From: Streptomyces sp. SAI-135
Lineage (GTDB): Bacteria > Actinomycetota > Actinomycetes > Streptomycetales > Streptomycetaceae
Assembly: GCF_029893805.1 (NCBI RefSeq)
Contig: NZ_JARXYP010000002.1
Coordinates: forward strand, 4,154,001-4,218,000
Length of the DNA: 64,000 bases
Reading direction: 5' to 3'
Below, one piece after another: positions 1 through 8,807 of this stretch (the stretch's first letter is position 1; each line of letters starts with the position of its first letter). A program made the position numbers and the translations under genes. The notes under the pieces are model-generated. The model ran no database searches. It saw nothing but the letters and a program-made list of their open reading frames with translations, and was not told where the DNA came from.

Positions 1-214
1 GGTGGACGACGGACCAGGTGTGGAGGGTGGCCCGGCCGGTCGCCGTGTGCCAGGAGACGTCCTCGCTCCAGCAGTGCGGGCAGAACTCCCGCGGGTAATG
101 GTGGACTTGGCGGCAGTCCCCGCACCGCCTGAGCAGCAGCACGCCGCGCGCCGCCGCGTCCCACCAGGTCCGGGTGAAGGCGTCCGTCTCCGGCAGGTCG
201 TACCGCGCGCCCAT
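1..214 (-). CDS. Zn-ribbon/OB-fold DUF35 family protein, C-terminus off window
   Basis: The N-terminal 71 residues are visible and begin with the ATG at 214-212. The pattern LRRCGDCRQVHHYPREFCPHC gives two CxxC pairs of a rubredoxin-like zinc ribbon at about residues 30-49, followed by the start of an OB fold (TATGRATLHTW). DUF35 proteins are accessory or partner subunits of thiolase-like enzymes; in steroid side-chain degradation they pair with Ltp2-type aldolases or with MaoC-like hydratases. The start overlaps the DoxX stop as TGATG, so the two genes are translationally coupled. A thiolase/lipid-transfer gene further left would fit but is not in view. Confidence 0.85.
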   Translation of the reverse strand, partial: MGARYDLPETDAFTRTWWDAAARGVLLLRRCGDCRQVHHYPREFCPHCWSEDVSWHTATGRATLHTWSVVH

Positions 215-660
215 CAGAACCAGCCCAGCGCGGCGTCGAGCGACCACGTCTGCCAGGACATCGCGAACAGGGCCACCACCGAGATGAGGGCCATCATCGA
301 GTTCTGCCCCTGCTCGGCCCAGTCGTGGATCATCAGGGTGAAGTAGAGGACGTTCAGGAGCAGACCGCCGACCAGGGCCAGCGGGGTGAGGAGACCGAGC
401 ACCAGTCCCGCGCCCAGGGCGAGTTCGGCGTAGGCGACGACGTACGCCATCGTCTTCGGGCGGGGCGCGACCACCACGTCGAACCCGCTGCGGACCGGGG
501 TCCAGCGGTGCTTGGCGGCGATGTCCGCGGCCCAGGTGATGCCGCCGCCCTCGAACCACGTCTTCTTGTCCTTGTGCCGCCAGCTCTCCAGCCACCACAA
601 CCCGAGGCCTATGCGCAGGACGGCCAGCCATTGCGCGCCGGTCAGCCAGATCGTGTCCAT
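214..660 (-). CDS. DoxX family membrane protein
   Basis: A 148-residue protein starting MDTIWLTGAQWLAVLRIGLG, with about four hydrophobic segments (around residues 8-22, 70-88, 92-110 and 122-140) and the conserved WLE/W motif after the first helix, typical of the DoxX/quinol oxidase-like family. Function is unknown in general; some members are subunits of thiosulfate:quinone oxidoreductase or partners of redox enzymes. The ATG at 660 is preferred over upstream in-frame starts because the extra residues run through the operator palindrome and into the divergent gene's leader. It is the first gene of a leftward operon with the DUF35 gene and sits 4 bp from a 19-bp operator. Confidence 0.85.
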   Translation of the reverse strand: MDTIWLTGAQWLAVLRIGLGLWWLESWRHKDKKTWFEGGGITWAADIAAKHRWTPVRSGFDVVVAPRPKTMAYVVAYAELALGAGLVLGLLTPLALVGGLLLNVLYFTLMIHDWAEQGQNSMMALISVVALFAMSWQTWSLDAALGWF

Positions 661-663
661 AAA

Positions 664-682
664 ATCTGACGGTACGTCAGAT
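664..682. promoter_or_regulatory. CTGAC-N5-GTCAG operator, 19-bp perfect palindrome
   Basis: ATCTGACGGTACGTCAGAT is a perfect inverted repeat with a 3-nt centre, ending 4 bp before the DoxX start codon. The same CTGAC-N5-GTCAG core recurs at 5666, 5690, 8777, 14980 (one mismatch), 19389 (one mismatch) and 19470, always beside acyl-CoA metabolism genes. This size and symmetry suit a TetR-family dimer. The regulator is not identified. Confidence 0.7.
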
Positions 683-853
683 CGGCGAGAGCGGGAAGAC
701 CGCGAGCCCCGCTCCCGGCGAGGATCCATGAGAGAACCCTGTGCGCCGACTGAGAAGCTGTGGGTCCCCCGTGAATACCCGGGATTGTTGGCAATTTTGT
801 CGAAGATACGGCTACGTTCGTTCCCGCCAGCCACACCGCCTAGGGAGCCAACC

Positions 854-2524
854 GTGAAGCACAGGGCAATCAAGCGCAGGAACGTCGTCATCGGACTCGG
901 TGCGACGGCTGGAGTCGCGGCCATCGGAGGCGTGGCCATGAACGCCAGTGCGTCGACCGACAGCTCGACCGGAAGCGGCGACGACGGCCTCGTCTTCGAC
1001 CCCGAGGCCTACACGAAGCTGACGACGACCGTCACCGACACCGAGGGCACGGAGCACGCGGTCACCTACCACTTCTGGAAGGCGATCACCTACGTCGCCA
1101 AGCCGGTCGACGCGACCTACCAGTCGCTGAACGTCAGCGTCCCGGTCGAGATCGACGGCACCGCCGTCGACGCGAGCAACGCCCCCATCCTGTTCGCGAA
1201 CTCCGTGGGCGGCTACATGCCGTCCTCCGTGGCGGACGCCACCGGGATCGGCGCAGGCGGCATGGGGGGCGGTACGGGCGGCGGCGCGCCGAGCGGGGCG
1301 CCCACCGCGAGCGCCTCAGCGAGCTCCTCGGCCGGTGCCACGGCACCCGGCGCCAACGGGAACACCAACGCCACCGGCGGTGCCCTCTCCAGCAACCAGC
1401 TCCTCGCCCTGGCCGCCGGCTACGTCGTCGTCGAGCCCGGCGCCCGCGGCCGCGGCCTCAAGAACTCCGCGGGCCAGTACTACGGCAGCGCCCCCGCCGT
1501 GATCGTCGACCTCAAGGCGGCCGTCCGGTACGTACGGTCCAACAAGGGCCGCATCCCCGGTGACGTCGACCGGATCGTCTCCGCCGGCACCAGCGCGGGC
1601 GGCGCGGTGTCCGCTCTGCTCGGCGCCTCCGGCGACAGCCCGATCTACGACACGTACCTGAAGGAGATCGGCGCGGCCGACGCCTCCGACGCGATCTTCG
1701 CGGTGGGCGCCTGGTGCCCGATCACCGACCTGGAGCACGCCGACGGTGCCTACGAGTGGAACTGGGGCACCAACGCCCTCAGCACCGGCAAGCAGGTCGA
1801 CCAGACGGTCTCCAAGGAACTCCGGTCGCAGTTCGCCGAGTACCAGGCGAAGTTGCGGCTGCGCGGCCTCAAGGGCTCCGGCTTCGGCACCCTCACCGCC
1901 CGGAACTACGACGAGTACCTGCTCAAGCAGTACATGGAGCCCTCGGCCACCACCTATCTCGCGGCCCTGTCGGACTCCGAGCGGGAGACCTACCTCGCCA
2001 AGAACACCTTCATCGGCTGGGACGGCGAGAAGGCATCCTTCACCTGGGCCGACTACCTCACCCACGTCGGCGCCCGCAAGAAGACCGTGCCGGCCTTCGA
2101 CGCCTTCGACCTGTCCGCGGGCGAGAACAACGAGTTCGGCTCGACCACGACCGCCAACCGCCACTTCACCGCGTACGGCGCAAGGAACGACACCACGGGC
2201 CTGTCCACCAAGCGCGTCGAGAACGACATCCCCGAGCTGCTGAACCTGATGAACCCGATGTACCACCTCGTGGAGAAGGTCAACGGGAAGCGTTCCAGGC
2301 ACTGGTGGATCCGCCTCGGCAGCAACGACACCGACACCTCGCACGTCATCTCCGCCAACCTCGCCGCCCGCGCCGAGAACCTCGGCGACGAGGTGAACCA
2401 CCTCTACTACTGGGACCAGGGCCACGGCGCCAACACCGACCCGGGCGACTTCATCACCTGGATCGCCGAGGTCACGGGCTACCGGAAGGCCAAGAAGGGC
2501 ACCAGGAGCACGAAGGCCGAGTAG
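854..2524 (+). CDS. Secreted subtype B tannase-like alpha/beta hydrolase
   Basis: 556 residues from GTG 854, chosen because TAGGGAG at 841-847 lies 6 nt upstream and the N-terminus then reads as an export signal with KRRN (twin-arginine-like), a hydrophobic stretch 11-30 and an ASAS cleavage region. The nucleophile elbow GTSAGG places Ser247; Asp492 or Asp494 (SNDTD) and His524 (WDQGHG) complete a plausible triad. The family hydrolyses galloyl or other phenolic esters outside the cell. Residues 127-176 are a Gly/Ala/Ser-rich low-complexity insertion between the first strands and the nucleophile region. It is monocistronic and ends at a strong terminator; substrate is inferred from family resemblance only. 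Confidence 0.82.
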   Translation: MKHRAIKRRNVVIGLGATAGVAAIGGVAMNASASTDSSTGSGDDGLVFDPEAYTKLTTTVTDTEGTEHAVTYHFWKAITYVAKPVDATYQSLNVSVPVEIDGTAVDASNAPILFANSVGGYMPSSVADATGIGAGGMGGGTGGGAPSGAPTASASASSSAGATAPGANGNTNATGGALSSNQLLALAAGYVVVEPGARGRGLKNSAGQYYGSAPAVIVDLKAAVRYVRSNKGRIPGDVDRIVSAGTSAGGAVSALLGASGDSPIYDTYLKEIGAADASDAIFAVGAWCPITDLEHADGAYEWNWGTNALSTGKQVDQTVSKELRSQFAEYQAKLRLRGLKGSGFGTLTARNYDEYLLKQYMEPSATTYLAALSDSERETYLAKNTFIGWDGEKASFTWADYLTHVGARKKTVPAFDAFDLSAGENNEFGSTTTANRHFTAYGARNDTTGLSTKRVENDIPELLNLMNPMYHLVEKVNGKRSRHWWIRLGSNDTDTSHVISANLAARAENLGDEVNHLYYWDQGHGANTDPGDFITWIAEVTGYRKAKKGTRSTKAE

Positions 2525-2588
2525 CCCCCGTCCGAGCAGCCCCCACCGACGCGGCCCCGGTTTCCCGTCAGTTTCCGGCCGCCGCACA

Positions 2589-2635
2589 CCACGGCGTCGA
2601 GGTCCGCAGCAGCGGATCCGGCGCCGTGGCCTTTT
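2589..2635 (+). terminator. Intrinsic terminator after the tannase gene
   Basis: CCACGGCG (2589-2596) pairs with CGCCGTGG (2622-2629), enclosing a second stem TCCGC/GCGGA, and is followed by CCTTTTC. It lies 65 nt past the stop codon. Confidence 0.65.
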
Positions 2636-2764
2636 CGGTTTCCGCACAACCAGGTGACCTACGCCACAGGCCCCACCCGCCCCTCCTACAGTCGTGATCG
2701 ATCCGCAACCAATTCCCGTCTTGACCGAGACCCATCAACGCGCTGTCTGATTACGCTCGCGCTC

Positions 2765-3958
2765 ATGGCCGACTCCGTACCCGCAGACCGCCCCGAGCAG
2801 CCCGATCGCCCCGTGTACGTCATCGGCGGCGGCCCGGCGGGCCTCTCCGTCGCGTACGCGCTGCGGGCCCGGGGTGTGCGCGCGGTCGTCCTGGAGAAGT
2901 CCGAGCAGGTCGGCGCGTCCTGGCGGCGCCACTACGACCGGCTGCACCTGCACACCACCCGCCGCCTCTCCGCCCTGCCAGGACTGCCGATGCCCCGCCG
3001 CTTCGGCCGCTGGGTCGCCCGCGACGACGTGGTGCGCTACCTGGAGAAGTACGCCGAGTTCCACGAGCTGGAGACCGTCACCGGGGTCGAGGTCTCGCGC
3101 GTCGAGCGCACCCCCGACGGCACCGGCTGGCTGCTGCACGCCACCGGCGGTCGCGAACTGACCGGCGCCGCCGTGGTCGTGGCCACCGGCTGGAACCACA
3201 CCCCGCTGCTGCCGGACTGGCCGGGCCGCGAGGAGTACAAGGGTGAGCTCCTGCACGCCGGCGAGTACCGCAACCCGGCGCCCTACGCGGGCCGTGACGT
3301 CCTGGTCGTAGGGGTCGGCAACACCGGCGCCGAGATCGCCGTGGACCTGGTCGAGGGCGGCGCCTCGCGGGTACGGCTGTCCGTGCGCACCCCTCCGCAC
3401 ATCGTCCGCCGCTCCACGGCCGGCTGGGCCGCCCAGTACACGGGCGTTCTCGTACGGCGCCTGCCGGTCGGCCTCGTGGACCGGCTGGCCCGGCCGCTGG
3501 CCAGGCTCAGCGTGCCCGACCTGTCCGCGCACGGTCTGCCCCGCCCGGACACCGGCCTCTACAGCCGGGTCAAGGAGGGCGCGATCCCCGTCCAGGACGT
3601 CGGCCTCATCGACGCGATCCGCGCGGGCCGGGTCGAGGTGGTGGCCGCCGTCGAGGGCTTCGAGGGCAGCGAGGTCCTGCTCACCGACGGCACCCGCGTC
3701 ACCCCGGACGCGGTGATCGCGGCCACGGGGTACGCCCGCTCGCTGGAGGACCTGGTCGGCCACCTCGACGTCCTGGACGCACACGGCGGCCCGGTCGTCA
3801 ACGGCGCCCGTTGCCCCGAGAACGCCCCCGGCCTCTACTTCAGCGGTTACGTCACCCCCATCAGCGGCACCTTCCGCGAGGTGGCGATCGACGCGGAGAA
3901 GATCGCGAAGGCGGTGGAGAAGCACGGCACGGGCCGGCTCTCCCGGCTCCCCGTCTGA
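2765..3958 (+). CDS. FAD/NAD(P)-dependent flavoprotein monooxygenase (FMO/YUCCA-like)
   Basis: 397 residues from ATG 2765 (MADSVPADRP). An FAD-binding GGGPAG sits near residue 21 and an NAD(P)-binding GVGNTGAE near residue 185, with the acidic end of the first Rossmann strand (VVLEKSE). HTTRRLSALP and ATGY motifs are those of single-component flavin monooxygenases that oxygenate soft nucleophiles (amines, thioethers) or ketones. An upstream GTG at 2654 is in frame, but residues before 2765 look like non-coding leader. No clear Shine-Dalgarno is visible. The next gene is a flavin amine oxidase, hinting at amine metabolism; substrate unknown. Confidence 0.82.
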   Translation: MADSVPADRPEQPDRPVYVIGGGPAGLSVAYALRARGVRAVVLEKSEQVGASWRRHYDRLHLHTTRRLSALPGLPMPRRFGRWVARDDVVRYLEKYAEFHELETVTGVEVSRVERTPDGTGWLLHATGGRELTGAAVVVATGWNHTPLLPDWPGREEYKGELLHAGEYRNPAPYAGRDVLVVGVGNTGAEIAVDLVEGGASRVRLSVRTPPHIVRRSTAGWAAQYTGVLVRRLPVGLVDRLARPLARLSVPDLSAHGLPRPDTGLYSRVKEGAIPVQDVGLIDAIRAGRVEVVAAVEGFEGSEVLLTDGTRVTPDAVIAATGYARSLEDLVGHLDVLDAHGGPVVNGARCPENAPGLYFSGYVTPISGTFREVAIDAEKIAKAVEKHGTGRLSRLPV

Positions 3959-3986
3959 CACAGAACGCCTCAACTCGCTTCACCAG

Positions 3987-4023
3987 CGCTCCTGTTACAT
4001 CTGCGAGAGATGTGACAGGAGCG
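3987..4023. terminator. 16-bp inverted repeat, terminator or operator
   Basis: CGCTCCTGTTACATCT (3987-4002) and AGATGTGACAGGAGCG (4008-4023) are complementary apart from one G-T pair, with a 5-nt GCGAG loop. It starts 28 nt after the monooxygenase stop and ends 83 nt before the amine oxidase start. No U-tract follows, which is common for Streptomyces terminators, but the symmetry also allows a repressor site. Confidence 0.55.
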
Positions 4024-4106
4024 TTGTCGTGTGCCCTCGTACAGGGCCAGAATGTGAACAACTCTCATGTTCTAGCTCCACACTCTCTCCACTACGGAGG
4101 ACGCAC

Positions 4107-5621
4107 GTGGCACGCGAAAGACAGCTCCCCCCGCTTCCCCCGCTCCCCTCGCTCTCCCGGCGCTCCCTGCTCGGCGGTGCCGCCGCCGCGGCGGGGGCCG
4201 TGACCCTCACCGGCACCGCCGCCTCGCCCGCCTCGGCCGCCACCCGAGACGTGGACGTCGCGATCGTCGGCGGCGGTCTCGCCGGGCTCACCGCCGCCCG
4301 TGACCTGGTCGCGGGCGGAAGGACGGTCGCCGTCCTGGAGGCCCGTGACCGCGTCGGCGGCCGGGTCGTCAACCTGAAACTGGCGAACGGCGGGGTCACC
4401 GAGGGCGGCGGCGAGTTCATCGGCCCCACCCAGGACCGCATCAAGGCGCTCGCCGACTCGCTCGGAGTGGGGACCTTCGCCACCTACAACACCGGCAACA
4501 ACCTGCTCTACAAGGACGGCAAGAAGACTCCGTACGCCACCGACGGCCTCCTCGGTTCGGTCCCGCCGATCGACGCGGCGGGACTCGCCAACGCGGCGAT
4601 CGTGCAGGCCTCCCTCGACGACATGGCCAAGCAGGTCCCGGTGGACGCCCCCTGGACCGCGGCCAAGGCCGAGGAGTGGGACCGGCAGACCTTCGAGACC
4701 TGGCTGCGCGCCAACGCCGTGATCCCGTCGGCCAAGTTCCTCCTGGACGTGGCCTGCACGTCGATCTTCTCGGCCGAGCCCCGCGAACTGTCGCTGCTGT
4801 TCGTGCTCTTCTACATCGCGGCCGCCGGCAACGAGTCCACTCCCGGCACCCTGGAACGCCTCACCGAGACCGCGGGCGGCGCCCAGGAACTGCGTTTCGT
4901 CGGCGGCTCCCAGCTGGTCCCGATCAAGCTCGCGGCCACCCTGGGCGACCGGGTGGTGCTGAACGCCCCGGTGCGCACGATCGCCAGGTCCGGCGCGAAG
5001 TACGTCGTCACGGCCGACGGCGTCACCGTCACGGCCAAGCGGGTCGTGGTCGCCGTACCCCCGCCGCTCGCGGCCCGCATCACCTACGACCCGCTGCTGC
5101 CCGCCGCCCGCGACCAGCTCACCCAGCGCCTGCCGATGGCCTCGGTCGGCAAGGCGATCGCGATCTACGACACGCCCTTCTGGCGGGCCGACGGTCTCAA
5201 CGGCCAGGTCGTCTCCGACACCGGCGTGGTCAGCTCGACCTTCGACAACTCCCCGCCCGACGCCTCCTACGGCGCCCTGATGGGCTTCATCGAGGCCGAC
5301 GAGGCCCGCAAGTACGACGCGGCGAGCGAGGCGGAGGTGAAGGCGGCCGTCCTCAAGGACTACGTGACGTACTTCGGCCCGAAAGCGGCCTCCCCCACCT
5401 CCTTCGTCCTGCAACGCTGGAACAACGAGGCCTGGACCCGCGGCGGCCCGGTCTCCATCGGAGCGCCCGGGGTGCTCACCCAGTACGGCCCCGCCCTGCG
5501 CGCCCCCGTCGGCGGCATCCACTGGGCCGGGACGGAGACGTCGGTCCACTGGATGGGCTTCATGGACGGCGCGGTGCGCTCGGGCGAGCGGGTGGCGAAG
5601 GAGGTGCTGGCGGTGCTGTAG
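4107..5621 (+). CDS. Tat-exported flavin monoamine oxidase
   Basis: 504 residues from GTG 4107, which has GGAGG at 4096-4100. The N-terminus carries a twin-arginine signal (SRRSLLGG, then a long Ala-rich hydrophobic stretch ending ASPASAA), so the enzyme is exported folded with its cofactor. The FAD-binding site reads AIVGGGLAGLTAAR followed by the ARDRVGGR motif of the amine oxidase superfamily; the C-terminal GIHWAGTETS is the second FAD contact. Such enzymes oxidise primary or polyamines or L-amino acids to aldehyde/keto acid, ammonia and peroxide. Monocistronic. Substrate cannot be told from sequence; putrescine-oxidase-like is a reasonable guess. Confidence 0.88.
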   Translation: MARERQLPPLPPLPSLSRRSLLGGAAAAAGAVTLTGTAASPASAATRDVDVAIVGGGLAGLTAARDLVAGGRTVAVLEARDRVGGRVVNLKLANGGVTEGGGEFIGPTQDRIKALADSLGVGTFATYNTGNNLLYKDGKKTPYATDGLLGSVPPIDAAGLANAAIVQASLDDMAKQVPVDAPWTAAKAEEWDRQTFETWLRANAVIPSAKFLLDVACTSIFSAEPRELSLLFVLFYIAAAGNESTPGTLERLTETAGGAQELRFVGGSQLVPIKLAATLGDRVVLNAPVRTIARSGAKYVVTADGVTVTAKRVVVAVPPPLAARITYDPLLPAARDQLTQRLPMASVGKAIAIYDTPFWRADGLNGQVVSDTGVVSSTFDNSPPDASYGALMGFIEADEARKYDAASEAEVKAAVLKDYVTYFGPKAASPTSFVLQRWNNEAWTRGGPVSIGAPGVLTQYGPALRAPVGGIHWAGTETSVHWMGFMDGAVRSGERVAKEVLAVL

Positions 5622-5665
5622 GCCCGTGCCCGTCGGTCCGTTCGTTTTGCGGTGCACGACCATTC

Positions 5666-5704
5666 CTGACACTACGTCAGTTCTGTAATCTGACAGAGCG
5701 TCAG
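5666..5704. promoter_or_regulatory. Two tandem CTGAC-N5-GTCAG operators
   Basis: CTGACACTACGTCAG (5666-5680) and CTGACAGAGCGTCAG (5690-5704) are two perfect-arm copies whose starts are 24 bp apart, ending 34 bp before the acyl-CoA synthetase ATG. Spacing close to two helical turns would let two dimers bind side by side. Confidence 0.7.
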
Positions 5705-5738
5705 TTATGAGTGCTGTCACACAGGAGCGGGCGGACCG

Positions 5739-7964
5739 ATGCTTGGATCAACCCACGGCACCCTCACCACCGACTCCCGCCGGGCCCGGGTCATCGCGTG
5801 CGGCGAGCAACCCGGGCCCGCCGTCCACGGCCGGCCCGCCGAGGTCGACGATCTCGACGTCGGCGGCCGGCCGCTGTACGCCGACGTCCCCGATCTGGAC
5901 CGTTTCTTCCGGCCGGAGTCGGTCGCCGTGATCGGCGCCTCGGACACCGAGGGCCGCCCGAACACCGGTGTCACCCGGCAGCTGATCGACTGGGCGGACC
6001 GGGTGGGCGCCCGGCTGCACCCGGTGCACCCGACCCGCGAGGCCGTCTTCGGCATCCCCTGCGTGCCGTCCGTGGCCGAGCTGCCCGAGCAGGTCGATCT
6101 CGCCGTCCTGCTGGTCGCCGACCCGCTCCCGCTGATCGGCGAACTGGCCGAGGCCAAGGTGAAGTTCGCGGTCGTCTTCGCCTCCGGTTTCGCGGAGACC
6201 GGCGAGGAGGGGGCCGCGGCCCAGGAGCGTCTCGCGGCCGCGGTGGCGGAGTCCGGAATGCGGCTGCTGGGGCCCAACACCAACCTGAACGCCTTCTCGT
6301 CCTTCCGTGAGGATCTGGACGGGCCGGGCATCGCCCTCATCACCCAGTCCGGCCACCAGGGCCGCCCGGTCTTCGCCCTCCAGGAACTCGGCATCCGCCT
6401 CACCCACTGGGCCCCCACCGGCAACGAGGCCGATCTGGAGACCGCGGACTTCCTCTCCTGGTTCGCCGAGCGCCCCGAGGTCGGTGCCATCGCCTGCTAC
6501 CTGGAGGGCCTCAAGGACGGCCGCTCCTTCCTGCTCGCCGCCGACCGGGCCGCCCGCCGCAAGGTGCCGGTCGTCGCGGTCAAGGTCGGCCGCACCGAGA
6601 CCGGCGCCCGCACGGCCGCCTCCCACACCGGCAAGCTCACCGGCGCGGACACGGTGGTGGACGCGGCGATGCGGCAGTACGGCGTGATCCGCGTCGACGG
6701 ACTCGACGAACTCCAGGACACCGCGGCCCTGTTGGCCCGCGCGAGGCCACCGCGGGCGGAGGGGGTGGTCGTCTACTCGATCTCGGGCGGGACCGGCGCC
6801 CACTTCGCCGACCTGGCGACCGAGGCGGGACTGCGGCTGCCCGCCCTCTCCGAGGCCAAGCAGGCCGAACTGCACCAGTGGATACCGGAGTTCCTGAGCG
6901 TGGCCAACCCCGTGGACAACGGCGGGCACCCGGTCGGCGACTGGCGCGGCCGGAAGATCATCGACGCGATCCTCGCCGACCCCTCGGTGGGGGTGCTGAT
7001 CTGCCCGGTGACCGGGCCGTTCCCGCCGCTGAGCGACCGGCTGGTGCGGGACCTGGTGGAGGCGGCCGAGGAGACCGACAAGCTGGTGTGCGTGGTGTGG
7101 GGATCGCCCGTCGGCACCGAACCGGCCTACCGCGAGGTCCTGCTCGGCTCCTCCCGGGTGGCCACCTTCCGCACGGTCGGCAACTGCATCACCGCCGTGC
7201 GCGCCTGGCTCGACCACCACCGTTTCGTCACCGGCTACCGCTCCCCCTTCGACGAGGCGCCCCGCTCCCCCTCGCCGTCCTTCCGCAAGGCGCAGGCCCT
7301 GATGCGTCCGGGCCAGCAGCTGAGCGAGCACGCGGCGAAGCAGTTGCTGCGGGCCTACGGGATCCGGGTGCCGCGCGAGCAGTTGGTGACCAGCGCCGCG
7401 GCGGCCGTCCGGGCGGCGGGCCTGGTGGGCTATCCGGTCGTGATGAAGGCCTCCGGCGCGAGGATCGCCCACAAGACCGAGCTCGGCCTGGTGAAGATCG
7501 GCCTGACCTCCGCGAGCCAGGTCCGTGACGCCTACCGCGAGCTGACCGACATCGCCCGCTACGAGGACGTGTCCCTGGACGGCGTCCTGGTCTGCCAGAT
7601 GGTCGAGCGGGGCGTGGAGATGGTCGTGGGGGCCGCGCACGACGAACTGTTCGGGCCCACCGTGACGGTCGGACTCGGCGGGGTGCTGGTCGAGGTGCTG
7701 CGGGACACGGCCGTACGCGTGCCGCCCTTCGGTGAGGAGCAGGCCCGGGACATGCTGGAGGATCTGCGCGGGCGGGCGCTCCTGGACGGGGTCCGGGGAC
7801 GGCCCCCCGCGGATCTCGACGCGCTCGTGGAAGTCGTGCTCCGCGTGCAGCGGATGGTGGTGGAACTCGGGGACGAGGTCGCGGAGCTGGACATCAACCC
7901 GCTGATGGTGCTGCCCCGGGGGCAGGGGGCGGTGGCGCTGGACGCGTTGGTGGTGTGCCGGTGA
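5739..7964 (+). CDS. ADP-forming acyl-CoA synthetase, fused alpha/beta type
   Basis: 741 residues. An N-terminal CoA-binding Rossmann domain (FFRPESVAVIGASDTEGRPN) is followed by the succinyl-CoA-ligase-like domains (SHTGKLTG holds the candidate phospho-histidine) and a C-terminal ATP-grasp domain beginning near residue 520 (LLRAYGIRVPRE, VVMKASG, ELDINPLMV). It makes an acyl-CoA from a carboxylic acid with ATP to ADP and phosphate. ATG 5739 follows GGAG at 5723. The stop overlaps the next start as GTGA, so synthetase and hydratase are co-translated. Two copies of the regional operator lie directly upstream. The acid activated is unknown. Confidence 0.92.
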   Translation: MLGSTHGTLTTDSRRARVIACGEQPGPAVHGRPAEVDDLDVGGRPLYADVPDLDRFFRPESVAVIGASDTEGRPNTGVTRQLIDWADRVGARLHPVHPTREAVFGIPCVPSVAELPEQVDLAVLLVADPLPLIGELAEAKVKFAVVFASGFAETGEEGAAAQERLAAAVAESGMRLLGPNTNLNAFSSFREDLDGPGIALITQSGHQGRPVFALQELGIRLTHWAPTGNEADLETADFLSWFAERPEVGAIACYLEGLKDGRSFLLAADRAARRKVPVVAVKVGRTETGARTAASHTGKLTGADTVVDAAMRQYGVIRVDGLDELQDTAALLARARPPRAEGVVVYSISGGTGAHFADLATEAGLRLPALSEAKQAELHQWIPEFLSVANPVDNGGHPVGDWRGRKIIDAILADPSVGVLICPVTGPFPPLSDRLVRDLVEAAEETDKLVCVVWGSPVGTEPAYREVLLGSSRVATFRTVGNCITAVRAWLDHHRFVTGYRSPFDEAPRSPSPSFRKAQALMRPGQQLSEHAAKQLLRAYGIRVPREQLVTSAAAAVRAAGLVGYPVVMKASGARIAHKTELGLVKIGLTSASQVRDAYRELTDIARYEDVSLDGVLVCQMVERGVEMVVGAAHDELFGPTVTVGLGGVLVEVLRDTAVRVPPFGEEQARDMLEDLRGRALLDGVRGRPPADLDALVEVVLRVQRMVVELGDEVAELDINPLMVLPRGQGAVALDALVVCR

Positions 7965-8740
7965 GCGAGGTGACCCGTACCGTCGACGGCCAGGTCGCGT
8001 ACCTCACCCTCAACAGGCCCGAGGTCCTCAACGCCCTCGCACCCGGGGGGCGGGACCTGCTCATCGAGCTGCTGACGAGCGCGTCGGCCGATCCGGACGT
8101 ACGGGCGGTGGTCCTCACCGGTGCGGGACGCGGCTTCTGCGCGGGGGCGGACCTGCGGGGCGCGCCCGGGGCCACGGCTCCCGGTGACGTCGCCCGCACG
8201 ATCCGCCTCGGCGCCCAGCGCCTGATCGCCGCCGTCCTCGACTGCGAGAAGCCGGTGATCGCGGCGGTCAACGGCACCGCGGCCGGCCTCGGCGCGCATC
8301 TCGCCCTCGCCTGCGATCTGGTTCTGGCCGCCGAGTCGGCGCGGTTCATCGAGGTGTTCGTCCGCCGGGGCCTGGTCCCGGACGGTGGCGGCGCGTATCT
8401 GCTGACCCGGCTCCTCGGCCCGCAGCGCGCCAAGGAGCTGATGTTCTTCGGGGACGCGCTCGGCGCCGCCGACGCCGAGCGCCTGGGCCTGGTCAACCGG
8501 GTGCTGCCGGACGGCGAGTTGGAGAAGACGGCCCGCGAGTGGGCGGCCCGTCTCGCCACCGGACCGACCCGCGCCCTCGCCCTGACGAAGCAGCTCGTGA
8601 ACGCCTCCCTGGACTCCGACCGCACCACCGCCTTCGCCGCGGAGGCCGCCGCTCAGGAGATCAACATGACGACGACGGACGCGAAGGAGGGCGTGGCGAG
8701 CTTCGTGGAGCGCAGGGCCCCTGTGTACCGAGGGCGTTGA
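7961..8740 (+). CDS. Enoyl-CoA hydratase/isomerase (crotonase family)
   Basis: 259 residues from GTG 7961, which overlaps the previous stop (GTGA); a GTG at 7955 is the alternative. The oxyanion-hole segments AGRGFCAGADL and GTAAGLGAHLALACD are intact, as is the later RRGLVPDGGG segment that carries a catalytic acid in many hydratases. It probably hydrates or isomerises the enoyl-CoA formed from the acid activated by the coupled synthetase. Confidence 0.9.
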   Translation: MSEVTRTVDGQVAYLTLNRPEVLNALAPGGRDLLIELLTSASADPDVRAVVLTGAGRGFCAGADLRGAPGATAPGDVARTIRLGAQRLIAAVLDCEKPVIAAVNGTAAGLGAHLALACDLVLAAESARFIEVFVRRGLVPDGGGAYLLTRLLGPQRAKELMFFGDALGAADAERLGLVNRVLPDGELEKTAREWAARLATGPTRALALTKQLVNASLDSDRTTAFAAEAAAQEINMTTTDAKEGVASFVERRAPVYRGR

Positions 8741-8776
8741 GATGCTCCTTGCGGGCGGTCCTCCACCCCTTCCCAT

Positions 8777-8791
8777 CTGACGACCCGTCAG
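8777..8791. promoter_or_regulatory. CTGAC-N5-GTCAG operator
   Basis: CTGACGACCCGTCAG, embedded in ATCTGACGACCCGTCAGC. It ends 16 bp before the flavin reductase ATG at 8808, so bound protein would block transcription start or elongation. Confidence 0.65.
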
Positions 8792-8807
8792 CTTCAATGG
8801 GGATGTG

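Noticed and set aside
1134..1395. Short minus-strand Arg/Pro frames inside the tannase gene
   Set aside because: They are the reverse of the Gly/Ala/Ser-rich insertion and have no start signals.
2654..2764. N-terminal extension of the flavoprotein monooxygenase from GTG 2654
   Set aside because: The extra 37 residues have no similarity to the family, whose FAD-binding segment begins soon after ATG 2765.
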